NCBI RefSeq assembly: GCF_003477885.1 | Contig: NZ_QUEE01000001.1 | Span: forward strand, 310,001 to 374,000 | Source: Lachnotalea sp. AF33-28 | GTDB lineage: Bacteria; Bacillota; Clostridia; Lachnospirales; Lachnospiraceae | Direction: 5' to 3' | Length of the DNA stretch: 64,000 bases | Part shown: in pieces, positions 35,751 through 44,499 of the stretch | How positions within the stretch are numbered: the stretch's first letter is position 1 | How the letters are laid out: every line of letters starts with the position of its first letter | Notes under the pieces: model-generated | What the model was told of the DNA's origin: nothing | What the model saw: only the letters and a program-made list of their open reading frames with translations | The model's database searches: none | Made by a program: the position numbers and the translations under genes

Positions 35751-37473
35751 CGCACTTTATCTCAGCTTTCACATAGGGCATATGGAACTCCACTACCGCT
35801 CCCTGCGCATTATACAGCAAAACCTGTGCATCACTAGCCAAAAACTTCAATCTTTTTATAACATTATACAATCCGATATGGGATCCATCTGTCTGTTCCC
35901 ATTCATCAAAAGCATTGTATCTTTCCAGCACTTCCTCAGGAAACCCATATCCCGTATCTCTGTGAATCAGACAGATCCAGCTGGTTTCACCCTTCTGATA
36001 CCGACGATATGATATCTCTATTTTTACCTTCTTTTCGATCTGAACATTGTATTTTACCGTGTTTTCCGTCAGCATCAGCAAAAGCAGGATCGGAACCTGT
36101 GCATCCAGTATCGTGTCGTCCCCGCTACTTTCACAGGTAATGCTAAAGGGATAGTGCATCTGAGTAAAACGGACATAATTTCCCACATAATAGAGCTCTT
36201 CCTTTAAATCTACCAATACCCGATCGCTTAAGGAATAGCGCAGATGCTCCGATAAGGTTTGGATTAGGCCGTTGAAAATCTCACTGTCTCCGTGACCCGA
36301 TTCACTCAGATTTTGAAGCACAAAGAGACAATTGATGAGAAAATGCGGTGAGATCTGAGACTTCAACTTGGACATTTCCAGTTTGATCCGTTCATTCCTT
36401 TCCAAGATATACTCATGCTGAGAAACAATGGATTTATTATACATATACTCCAAAGCCTCAATGGAATCATTGATCTCCCTGCAGTAGGTCTTGGGTATCG
36501 TGATTGTAAGAGCTGTTTCTTCTGTATGAACCTGCTGATTCACATTCTTCAGCTGCCTAAAGGGGTTCAGCAGCATTTGCTTAAATATCAGCAGGATCAA
36601 AGTAACAAAAAATATCAGCAGCACAAGAAACGTTACCAGATACAGATACATCAAACTCATATCCGTTGCCATCGAGCTTTTATGTATCAGGATTTCAATC
36701 TCCTGATCCAGATAGCTTACCGCTGCCGGGAATACATAAAACTCCTCGTTTCCGGCTTTTAGCTTCTGCATATTTCCCTTGCCGTAGAACTCGTATCTTT
36801 CCGTGATATCAATGGTACTGTGGTGCAGAGATCCATCCGGATTCTTCAAGATATACTCACAGGAAACTCCCGTCATATCCGTCAGCTCCTGTAAAAGATG
36901 ATCCAGCTCCACAAAAAGGCCGCCGATAATCCCATTGTATGTCCGCATACGCTTCGTGGCGCACCAACTTCCGTCCACCTGCACGATCTCCCAGTTGCTG
37001 CTTTCCAGGGATGCCTCATCCGCAAAAAAGGGGTGATCCACAATATCACGCCGTATCCTTTCTGCTATCTGTGCTGCCATCTGGGTACTGCTTGCAGGTA
37101 CATAGATCTCTTCCTCTACAAAATACAAAAAGCAACCGTCTATAAAACTGAAGCCCTTCAGGCAGTTTTTCAGAAAGTTCTGCAGGTTTACTATGCTGTG
37201 AACCTTCTGTGTTTCATTTTCTGAGTATTTAAGCTCATTTACATCCGTATTGCGATAGCAAATGCCCGTTAGGAGCTCCTCCAAATCCACCAGTCTGCTA
37301 TACAGATTTGCATCATTGGCCGCTATGGTGTTCTCCAGCTCATCATGTATCTTTGCCAAGCCAGAAGAGCTGATATAAGAGAATAAAAATGCAGAAAACA
37401 GTACATACACAAAAAACAGAACACTGGATACTACATAGACCAGCATAAAAATAGAATAGTCTCTCTTTTTCAT
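35725..37473 (-). CDS. YesM-type sensor histidine kinase
   Basis: 582 residues. Two membrane helices (about 8-33 and 273-297) flank an extracellular sensor of about 240 residues. The His_kinase domain has the phosphorylated His377 in KSQISPHFLINCLF, close to the usual QxxPHFLYN motif, and the N-box is LMLTENTVKYNVQ. The G-box region is HRDTGYGFPEEVL. It forms a two-component pair with the overlapping regulator. The ribosome site is weak. The promoter at 37595-37623 drives it. Confidence 0.92.
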   Translation of the reverse strand: MKKRDYSIFMLVYVVSSVLFFVYVLFSAFLFSYISSSGLAKIHDELENTIAANDANLYSRLVDLEELLTGICYRNTDVNELKYSENETQKVHSIVNLQNFLKNCLKGFSFIDGCFLYFVEEEIYVPASSTQMAAQIAERIRRDIVDHPFFADEASLESSNWEIVQVDGSWCATKRMRTYNGIIGGLFVELDHLLQELTDMTGVSCEYILKNPDGSLHHSTIDITERYEFYGKGNMQKLKAGNEEFYVFPAAVSYLDQEIEILIHKSSMATDMSLMYLYLVTFLVLLIFFVTLILLIFKQMLLNPFRQLKNVNQQVHTEETALTITIPKTYCREINDSIEALEYMYNKSIVSQHEYILERNERIKLEMSKLKSQISPHFLINCLFVLQNLSESGHGDSEIFNGLIQTLSEHLRYSLSDRVLVDLKEELYYVGNYVRFTQMHYPFSITCESSGDDTILDAQVPILLLLMLTENTVKYNVQIEKKVKIEISYRRYQKGETSWICLIHRDTGYGFPEEVLERYNAFDEWEQTDGSHIGLYNVIKRLKFLASDAQVLLYNAQGAVVEFHMPYVKAEIKCDDESVGGR

Positions 37474-37594
37474 TTTTTCTTACATCCAAATTTCTTCCAG
37501 TACTGCGCTGTCCATCCTGCCGGTTGCTCCGGCTAGATGCGATTCCAGGCAGCATGCTCCGCACAGTCTGTGTAAATCATTATTATACAGATTC

Positions 37595-37623
37595 AGTATA
37601 ACATAAATCACTGCTATGTTCAA
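37595..37623 (-). promoter_or_regulatory. Promoter of the sensor-regulator-GH43 operon
   Basis: Minus strand TTGAAC (37618-37623), 17-bp spacer, TATACT (37595-37600). It lies about 120 bases upstream of the kinase start and 60 bases after the MFS stop, so the two-component genes form their own transcription unit. Confidence 0.65.
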
Positions 37624-37685
37624 AAAAAACGTCCACTTCTATTTTATGTCTTATTTTCTGGGCGCACTAACAGTTTAGCTTTTTC

Positions 37686-38975
37686 CTAATGTTTCTGTAA
37701 GACGAACGCTTTTTTCAAAATAATAACACTAAGTGTCATGGCAAAAGCTGCCAGGAACATCCCGATCAGTGCAGTAACCTGCTGCGCATAAACGGCAATT
37801 CCCAAAAAGGTGTTTCCGGAATCCTGTATGTAGGACACCAGTTCGCCAGCGGTCATGGTTGCGAGCAATGCCATAACACCGGAAACCGCATGACTTAGAG
37901 CAATCATATCCGAACGCTGCGTATGAGGCACATAGTCAAAGACCAGATTCAGAACTGCATTGCCAATACCACCCATGGCAGCACCATTCAGAATGTAGTA
38001 AAGTAAAAGCATGATGCTTCCGTTTTCCGGTACTGCGAACACACAGATCAGATACGATGCACTATTCAGGGCAAAGCACAGCGTTGCCATTGCCGCAAAG
38101 GATTTGCGGTCTGCGTATTTCCCCAGAAAAATGGTTGAAATAATCCGGCAAACGCTGGATACCGTGGTCAGCAGCACGATAAAAGTCTGCGAAAATGCCA
38201 TTTCCTTTATCATATAGGTATTTAAAAAGGAAGTGGCCACAGTCTGAGACATGCTGTTAAGGGAAAACAAACACATCAGCAACAGAACGTTTTTATTATT
38301 CAACAGCTTTCTCAGACTTTCCGGAAAAGTCATTTTCTCCTGCTTTACCTCCTCTCGTTCCGGCTCAATCGTGAACACCATACTCAAAGTTGTAAGAACA
38401 GCAAGTCCGAAAATAGTCAGCGCAAAAATTAAGAAAGCGGTATTCATCCTTTTCAGCATTCCGAAATGATCCACAATATAGCCCATTACAAAGGAAAAAA
38501 CAATTCCGCAGATCAGGGAGGTAATCTCCTTGCTTCCCGTAAACCGCCCCCGATGTCCATTCTTCACCAGAGACATCTGCCAGTTTATTTTAACCGGCTT
38601 TACTACATTTGAAACGAAAAAAGCAATGAAAATAATGCATATAAAGCTTCCGGTCTTTACCTGTGAGGACAGGGAAGCAAGGGGTATTAAATACAACAAC
38701 ATGAAGAACAATTGACTCAGCACACACATCCCTATTGTAATACGCTTTACACGCTTCTTCCTGATCAGCAGAGCGAACAGCTGGAACAGGCTTCCACAAG
38801 ATAAAAAAGAAGAAATAATTCCGGTAAGGCTGTCCGAAAACCCAAGCTCGCTGGTAATACGCGCAAGGAAGGATCCTGTTACCAGTAAAATAACAAGGTA
38901 TTCCGAGGTTGCTTCCACCACATAAAAAAAACGTCCTCTGCGAAATTCTCTTGCATTATAATCAAATGTATCCAA
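37686..38975 (-). CDS. Major-facilitator-superfamily transporter
   Basis: 429 residues with 12 predicted membrane helices, starting at a TTG (38975) 12 bases after AGGAGA. Loop 2-3 carries IRKKRVKRITIG, and a loop-8-9-like segment FLGKYADRKSFAAM is visible. It follows the GH39 gene by about 95 bases that contain a 15-bp perfect stem-loop. In this place it may export or import a mono- or disaccharide product or another small metabolite of the locus. No substrate-specific motif is recognisable. Confidence 0.85.
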   Translation of the reverse strand: MDTFDYNAREFRRGRFFYVVEATSEYLVILLVTGSFLARITSELGFSDSLTGIISSFLSCGSLFQLFALLIRKKRVKRITIGMCVLSQLFFMLLYLIPLASLSSQVKTGSFICIIFIAFFVSNVVKPVKINWQMSLVKNGHRGRFTGSKEITSLICGIVFSFVMGYIVDHFGMLKRMNTAFLIFALTIFGLAVLTTLSMVFTIEPEREEVKQEKMTFPESLRKLLNNKNVLLLMCLFSLNSMSQTVATSFLNTYMIKEMAFSQTFIVLLTTVSSVCRIISTIFLGKYADRKSFAAMATLCFALNSASYLICVFAVPENGSIMLLLYYILNGAAMGGIGNAVLNLVFDYVPHTQRSDMIALSHAVSGVMALLATMTAGELVSYIQDSGNTFLGIAVYAQQVTALIGMFLAAFAMTLSVIILKKAFVLQKH

Positions 38976-39008
38976 AAGGCAATTCAGTCTCCTCTCTCCA
39001 ACCGGCTA

Positions 39009-39057
39009 CCAAATCCGGATGTAACCCTTCAGTAAGACAGGATACATCCGGATTTGG
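39009..39057 (-). terminator. Intercistronic 15-bp stem-loop between GH39 and MFS genes
   Basis: Perfect arms CCAAATCCGGATGTA (39009-39023) and TACATCCGGATTTGG (39043-39057), loop of 19 bases, no T-run. It may be an attenuator or mRNA-processing site. Other junctions of this operon also carry stem-loops (40741-40776, 42558-42579, 44425-44457). Confidence 0.6.
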
Positions 39058-39072
39058 GACTTATAAATCCGG

Positions 39073-40710
39073 TTAAGCATAAATTTTAATCAATACCACA
39101 TCATTGACCTTCAGCTCCGTGGCAACAGCTACCTGTCCATCCTTATATTCGAAGGGCAGCGCCACCTCCACCATAGCAGTCTTTTCCTTGATCAGAGCCA
39201 CTTCCTCTGCATTGGGAACCATGGGAGATCCCATCTCTTCCCACAATGCCAGAGGATTGCAGTGGGTATCATCGATACGCTGAATCGTAACCTTTGAAGG
39301 CTTCTCATCCATCTGGATGGAAAGCTCCACAGCCTCGGCCGGAAAATCTGCATTTTTTACCTTCTGACGGGTTACCACAAATTGTACACCCTCCGCGTTT
39401 TGAAAAGCAGCAAGGCCAATATCCCCGAGAATCGTGTCCTTTCCTTCTTCATCCCTTAATACCAGGCGTTCATCCCCCACCTGACGCAGCATTTTGAAGG
39501 CATAGAATACCGGCTTGGGAATTCCACTCTTCGTCAGCATGCCGTAGCAGCCGCAAAACTCCTCCGGCATCAGATCTCGGTTCTGATACAGGTCAGTCAG
39601 AAAAAAGAACTGAGAGCCAGTTACAAAGTCCTCAATAGCCAGGGCATTCTTAATGGCATAGGCAGCCATCTTCTTTGTATCATTGGTATAAGAAGTGTTG
39701 AAGGCATTGATATTCCATTCAGTATAAAACAGGGGAAGCCCATCGGATTGCCGGCAGATCACCTCCGCATTGTGAACAAAAAGATTAAATACGCTGTCCT
39801 CATCCTCGGAGGGATCTCCCATCCAAGCCCGATAGCCGTCCAGAACACTGCCGGGCGGCGTATTCTCAAGCAGCTCATTCATCTTCTCCCTCTGTTCCTC
39901 TACAATGATTTGGGCCTCCTTCTGACGCTCCAGTTCAGTTTTGATGTCCTTCATCCGCATGACATCCTGCTCCTCTGTGGTACCCTCTACACCACCCAGC
40001 GGATCTCCTGCATACTGATGGGTACTGGTAAAATCCACCGGCACATCATGCTCCCGGCAATATTTTACGAAGGAGCCCACCCACTTACTGTTGGAGGTAA
40101 CCGGGCCGCCGATTTTAATCTGCGGATCGCATTCCTTGATAGCACGGGCTGTAGCCTCGTAGAAATGGAAGTAATCCTCCTGGGTTCCAGAGAAGAAGGG
40201 AATCGGAAGATCTGGCTCATTCCAGAACTCGAAATACCAGGTACAGACCTCCTCCCGGCCATAGCGATGAAACAGGAACGAAAAAAATTCTTTTATGAAG
40301 CCACACCATTCCTCCATGCGTTCCGGCATGCAAGCATATTCTCCGAACATGTTGGGCAGCGCTCCCTTAAAGGCCAGGGCCTTTGGAATATTCGCCAGTA
40401 TGATGAATGGCTTTCCGCCTGCGCGCAGGATATTATCATAGGCAGCTGCACAGTTGCGGAAAGAACGGGTCACAAACTTCTCTGCATTGGGCACCGGATA
40501 TAAATCTGCCAAAGAAAAAATGGGCTGAGATTCCGAATCAAAGGAATCATGCACACGAATGTGTTCCGCTTTGATCTCTTCTCGGACAAACTTCAGCTGC
40601 TCCAAGAAGTCTGCACGCGTAGCAGCCGGATGGCAGGCAGCGTTTATACCAAATTCCCAGTGACGGTTCAGCTTCTTTGACTTCGTGTCTTTTAAAATTG
40701 AATACTTCAT
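39073..40710 (-). CDS. GH39-family glycosidase, paralogue 1
   Basis: 545 residues from MKYSILKDTKSKKLNRHWEF, with AAAGGA ten bases upstream. Cytoplasmic. The TIM barrel has the acid/base in WYFEFWNEPDL (about E165) and the nucleophile in LFYTEWNINAF (about E331). Between them a charged helical insert (about 242-290, TEEQDVMRMKDIKTELERQ) lies in the barrel, followed by a conserved YRAWMGDPSEDEDS. A beta-sandwich tail contains VTIQRIDDTHCNPLALW. GH39 includes beta-xylosidases and several arabinosidase-type enzymes; a plant glycan target is likely. It is followed by the MFS gene and preceded by a close paralogue. Confidence 0.85.
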   Translation of the reverse strand: MKYSILKDTKSKKLNRHWEFGINAACHPAATRADFLEQLKFVREEIKAEHIRVHDSFDSESQPIFSLADLYPVPNAEKFVTRSFRNCAAAYDNILRAGGKPFIILANIPKALAFKGALPNMFGEYACMPERMEEWCGFIKEFFSFLFHRYGREEVCTWYFEFWNEPDLPIPFFSGTQEDYFHFYEATARAIKECDPQIKIGGPVTSNSKWVGSFVKYCREHDVPVDFTSTHQYAGDPLGGVEGTTEEQDVMRMKDIKTELERQKEAQIIVEEQREKMNELLENTPPGSVLDGYRAWMGDPSEDEDSVFNLFVHNAEVICRQSDGLPLFYTEWNINAFNTSYTNDTKKMAAYAIKNALAIEDFVTGSQFFFLTDLYQNRDLMPEEFCGCYGMLTKSGIPKPVFYAFKMLRQVGDERLVLRDEEGKDTILGDIGLAAFQNAEGVQFVVTRQKVKNADFPAEAVELSIQMDEKPSKVTIQRIDDTHCNPLALWEEMGSPMVPNAEEVALIKEKTAMVEVALPFEYKDGQVAVATELKVNDVVLIKIYA

Positions 40711-40740
40711 AAGCAATCTATCCTTTCTTTTGATAGAAGA

Positions 40741-40776
40741 TGGGTACCGGGCGGGGATTCACTGCCCTTGTACCCA
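40741..40776 (-). terminator. Intercistronic stem-loop between the GH39 paralogues
   Basis: Arms TGGGTAC (40741-40747) and GTACCCA (40770-40776) with an inner GGGC/GCCC pair. No T-run. Probably an mRNA-stabilising or partial-termination element. Confidence 0.5.
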
Positions 40777-40793
40777 AAGAATAAACTTGTTGA

Positions 40794-42434
40794 TTAAGCA
40801 TAAATGGTAATCATGGCAACATCGTTTACCTTCAGCCCGGCAGCAACCTGAACCTGACCATCTTCATAGACGAAGGACAGTGCCTCTTCTACCATGGCTG
40901 TCTTTTTCCTGATATCCTTTACCTCTGCTGCATTGGGAAACTGCGGAGATCCCATCTTCTCCCACAGAGCCAGAGGATTACAGTGGGTATCATCAATGCG
41001 CTGGATGGTTACTCTGGATGGAACCTTCTCAAACTCTACAGCGATCTCCACATTCTCTGCCAGAGCATCAGAATCCTTTACCTTCTGACGGGTCACAACC
41101 ACCTGTACATCCTTGTCCTTTTTGAAGGCAGCGATGCCGATATCATTGAGGATCATATCTGTTCCGTCTTCATTTTTCAGCACATAACGGTCATCTCCAG
41201 CCTGACGCAGCATCTTAAAGGCATAAAATGCAGGCTTGGGAATTCCACTCTTGGTCAGAAGACCGTAGCAGCCACAGAACTCTTCCGGGAACATGCCCTT
41301 ATCTGTATAAAGGTCAGTCAGGAAAAAAAACATGGAGCCTGTTACACTCTTTTCAATTGCCAGCGCATTTTTAATGGCATAGGCAGCCACCTTTTTGGTA
41401 TCGTTGGTATAAGAAGTATTAAAGGCATTGATATTCCACTCGGTGTAATACAGAGGTAGTCCTTCTGACTGCCGGCAGGCCACAGCCGCATTATAAGAGA
41501 ACAAATTCAGTACACTGTCCTCATCCTCTGAAGGATCTCCCATCCATGCCCGGTAACCCTCCAATGGCGTTCCGATCGGAATGGTTCCCAACAGGTCATT
41601 CATCTTCTGATTTTTCTCTTCCACAATGAGTTGAGCTTCCTTTTGGCGCTCCAGTTCGGTTTTGATGTTCTTCATACGTATAACATCTTCTTCCTCGGTT
41701 GTTCCTTCCACGCCGCCCAAAGGATCGCCTGCATACTGATGAGTACTGATAAAATCTACCGGCACATCATGCTCTTTACAATATTTCACAAAGGTACCAA
41801 TCCACTTGCTGTTGGAAGTAACCGGTCCACCTATCTTCAGCTCCGAATCAAAGCCCTTGATGGCACGGGCAGTCGCTTCATAGAAGTGGAAATAATCCTC
41901 CTGGGTTCCAGAAAACATGGGAATCGGAAGATCCGGCTCATTCCAGAACTCAAAAAACCAGGTCCGAACCTCTTCTTTTCCATAGCGGTGATACAGGAAT
42001 TCAAAATAGGATACTACATATTCACACCAATCCTCCATACTTTCCGGCATACACGCATATTCCCCAAACATATTGGGCAAAGCCCCTTTGAAAGCCAAGG
42101 CTTTCGGTATTCTCCCCAGAATAACAACCGGCTTTACTCCCACACGCAAAATGCAGTCATATGCCTCTCCACACAGGCGGAAGGTTCGGGTAACAAACTT
42201 TCTGGCATTGGGAATATCATACAGATCGGACAGAGAAAAAATCGTCTGCGTCCGACTGTCTGTAAAAGTTCCGCCCAACCGAACGTAATCTGCGCCGATT
42301 TCATCCTTGTAATATTTCAGTTGCTCCAGAAAATCCGTCTTCATGGCAGCGATGGGATTTGCAGCGCCAATACCAAATTCCCAGTGTCGGTTCAGTTTCT
42401 CAGTTGCTGTGTTTTTTTTAATGGAATACTTCAT
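40794..42434 (-). CDS. GH39-family glycosidase, paralogue 2
   Basis: 546 residues from MKYSIKKNTATEKLNRHWEF; GAGG lies nine bases upstream of this ATG. It is colinear with the gene at 39073 over its whole length and about three quarters identical by eye, so the pair arose by tandem duplication. Catalytic segments are WFFEFWNEPDL and LYYTEWNINAF, with the same helical insert. Differences cluster near the substrate side: RLGGTFTDSRTQTIFS here versus RVHDSFDSESQPIFS in the other copy, which suggests divided substrate preference. Confidence 0.85.
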   Translation of the reverse strand: MKYSIKKNTATEKLNRHWEFGIGAANPIAAMKTDFLEQLKYYKDEIGADYVRLGGTFTDSRTQTIFSLSDLYDIPNARKFVTRTFRLCGEAYDCILRVGVKPVVILGRIPKALAFKGALPNMFGEYACMPESMEDWCEYVVSYFEFLYHRYGKEEVRTWFFEFWNEPDLPIPMFSGTQEDYFHFYEATARAIKGFDSELKIGGPVTSNSKWIGTFVKYCKEHDVPVDFISTHQYAGDPLGGVEGTTEEEDVIRMKNIKTELERQKEAQLIVEEKNQKMNDLLGTIPIGTPLEGYRAWMGDPSEDEDSVLNLFSYNAAVACRQSEGLPLYYTEWNINAFNTSYTNDTKKVAAYAIKNALAIEKSVTGSMFFFLTDLYTDKGMFPEEFCGCYGLLTKSGIPKPAFYAFKMLRQAGDDRYVLKNEDGTDMILNDIGIAAFKKDKDVQVVVTRQKVKDSDALAENVEIAVEFEKVPSRVTIQRIDDTHCNPLALWEKMGSPQFPNAAEVKDIRKKTAMVEEALSFVYEDGQVQVAAGLKVNDVAMITIYA

Positions 42435-42557
42435 ACTCAACATCCTCGTATAAACTCTTTGGCAAAGTTTTATACATTTCCTTTCTTAATTTTTTGTAGA
42501 TGTATGGACAACACCAGAAGCCGCATAAATACGGCATCTCTACTTCTTTTGCAGACC

Positions 42558-42579
42558 GTGCGCCCTTTTTAGGGCGCAC
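42558..42579 (-). terminator. Stem-loop abutting the permease stop codon
   Basis: Perfect 9-bp arms GTGCGCCCT (42558-42566) and AGGGCGCAC (42571-42579) with a 4-base loop. It begins right after the stop codon at 42580-42582. It separates the transporter genes from the two GH39 genes and may cause partial termination. Confidence 0.6.
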
Positions 42580-43470
42580 CTATCCCTTAACAGCCCCCAA
42601 GGTAATTCCCTTTACAATGTTCTTCTGCAGGAAGGGATACATAACTAGAATTGGCAAAAGCCCCACAACCGCCATGGCCATACGCACGGAAACTGTCGGC
42701 ATCTCCGACAGAGCCTCTGCCGAAGAATTCATATCAAAATCTTGCTGCGCCAATGCCTGGATGTTCTGATTCAAAACATTAAGCAGGGTTTGGATGCCGT
42801 ACAGATCCCGCCGTTTGCTAAGATAGACATAACCGTTATTCCAGTCATTCCAATAACCGGTTGCCACAAAGAGCATAATGGTGGCGATGATGGGCTTGGC
42901 CAGAGGAAGGGCGATCCTCAAAAATATATTGAAGCGTCCGGCCCCATCAACGGTGGCTGCCTCCATAAGCTCTTCTGGAACACTGTTCTGGAAATAATTT
43001 TTGATCAAAAGTATGTACATGGCATTCATCAGAAGATTAGGGAGCAACAGCGCCAAGAAGGTATCTCTGATGTGAAATACATTTACATAATTTACATAGG
43101 TAGGTACCAGGCCGCCGTTAAACAGCATGGTAAAAAATACATAAAAGATCAGAGGCCCTTTCAGTGTCAGTCCCGGTCTAGAAATGGCGTATGCCAACGG
43201 CAGGGAAAGACAGAGAGAAACCGTGGTTCCCACCATCACCAGAACAATGGATATCCCATAGGAGCGGAAAATCGATTCCTTCGAGTTAAAAATATATTCG
43301 TAAGCGTCCAAGCTAAACTTCCTTGGAAATACATTATAGCCACACTGTATCAGCGTCAGGTTGTCAGTCAATGAAGAGCCAATCAGTATAAACAGCGGCA
43401 GCAAGATGCATACGGTAATAATAAACATAACAATATGTCCAATAATCTGTATCGTTCTATCCTTATTCAT
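42580..43470 (-). CDS. ABC transporter permease, LplC/YtcP type
   Basis: 296 residues, six membrane helices; the EAA loop is MEAATVDGAGRFNIFLRIALP. The N-terminus MNKDRTIQIIGHIVMF and the tail KNIVKGITLGAVKG match the LplC branch of CUT1 permeases, which pair with large (about 540-residue) binding proteins. It lies 10 bases after its partner at 43481. Confidence 0.93.
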   Translation of the reverse strand: MNKDRTIQIIGHIVMFIITVCILLPLFILIGSSLTDNLTLIQCGYNVFPRKFSLDAYEYIFNSKESIFRSYGISIVLVMVGTTVSLCLSLPLAYAISRPGLTLKGPLIFYVFFTMLFNGGLVPTYVNYVNVFHIRDTFLALLLPNLLMNAMYILLIKNYFQNSVPEELMEAATVDGAGRFNIFLRIALPLAKPIIATIMLFVATGYWNDWNNGYVYLSKRRDLYGIQTLLNVLNQNIQALAQQDFDMNSSAEALSEMPTVSVRMAMAVVGLLPILVMYPFLQKNIVKGITLGAVKG

Positions 43471-43480
43471 CCCTTATCTC

Positions 43481-44395
43481 CTAAAACAGTGCGTTATCCC
43501 TATCAATCTTTCTAACAATGAGGTTCGCTGTCAAAACCAGAATAAAGCCAACAATGGACTGATACATTCCAGCTGCAGCAGAACGTGTGATGGTTCCAAG
43601 CTCAATCAAACCGCGATATACATACGTATCGATGGTATTGGTTACCGGGAACAGGGCACCGGAGTTCATGGGCACCTGATAGAATAAGCCGAAATCCGAG
43701 TTGAAGATTCGACCGACAGCCAGAAGCACCAGCATAATAATGGTAGGTTTCAAAAGCGGAAGCGTGATCTTTGTGATTTGCTGCCAGCTGTTGGCTCCAT
43801 CTATTACTGCCGCCTCGTAGTAGCTGTCATCAATGCTGACAATAGAGGACAAATAGAGAATCGCCTGATAGCCGATGCTCTTCCATACATTTACGATTAC
43901 CAGTATAAACGGCCAATATTGCTTCTCCGTATACCAGGAAATCGCTTCCTTTCCCGATGCTGTCAGCATAGAATTGATCAGGCCATGTTCCACGCCCAAA
44001 AAGGAAAATACGAGATAACTGATAATTACACTGGAAATCATATGGGGTAACAGCATTACAATCTGATAGATGTTCCGAACTCTTTTCGCCCTTAAGCGAG
44101 ACAGCAAAATTGCCGCTGATATTCCAAAGACAGTATTCAACGTAATAAATACCAGATTGTATAGCACGGTATTTCTCGTAATCACAAATGCATCGTTGGT
44201 CATAAACAGGTATTTAAAATTATCAAAGCCTGCCCATGGCGATCTCCAGATACCGTCCTTTGCATTGTAGTTCTTAAATGCAAGCACCAGGCCGGGAAGC
44301 GGCATATAATTGTTGATAAACAGATATGTAAGTCCCGGAAGCGCCATCAGATAATAGACAATCTCTTTCCTTAGCCTCTTGATTCTTTTATTCAT
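43481..44395 (-). CDS. ABC transporter permease, LplB type
   Basis: 304 residues. It begins MNKRIKRLRKEIVYYLMALPGLTYLFINNYMPLPG in part, typical of LplB/YtcP-partner permeases, and the EAA loop is YEAAVIDGANSWQQITKITLP. With the 42580 permease and the 44500 lipoprotein it forms an importer for complex oligosaccharides. No ATPase is present locally. A stem-loop at 44425-44457 lies between it and the binding-protein gene. Confidence 0.93.
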   Translation of the reverse strand: MNKRIKRLRKEIVYYLMALPGLTYLFINNYMPLPGLVLAFKNYNAKDGIWRSPWAGFDNFKYLFMTNDAFVITRNTVLYNLVFITLNTVFGISAAILLSRLRAKRVRNIYQIVMLLPHMISSVIISYLVFSFLGVEHGLINSMLTASGKEAISWYTEKQYWPFILVIVNVWKSIGYQAILYLSSIVSIDDSYYEAAVIDGANSWQQITKITLPLLKPTIIMLVLLAVGRIFNSDFGLFYQVPMNSGALFPVTNTIDTYVYRGLIELGTITRSAAAGMYQSIVGFILVLTANLIVRKIDRDNALF

Positions 44396-44424
44396 AGTGA
44401 AAATCCCATTCTATTCTTTTGATT

Positions 44425-44457
44425 CAGGCATGGAACAGCTTAACTGCCCCATGCCTG
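44425..44457 (-). terminator. Intercistronic stem-loop downstream of the binding-protein gene
   Basis: Perfect 9-bp arms CAGGCATGG (44425-44433) and CCATGCCTG (44449-44457). It has the same operon position as the hairpins at 4159 and 17932. Confidence 0.55.
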
Positions 44458-44499
44458 CAGAACCTTTCAATCGTTTCAGGGTAGTATCGTTCGTAAAAG

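Noticed and set aside
34968..37473. Quorum-sensing AgrC/AgrA-type system
   Set aside because: The kinase has the YesM-type SPHFLIN histidine box and the regulator an AraC-type domain, not a LytTR domain; no peptide or AgrB gene is nearby.
41631..42572. 313-codon open frame on the plus strand
   Set aside because: Antisense to the second GH39 gene; a similar shadow opposes the first GH39 gene, as expected from their sequence identity.
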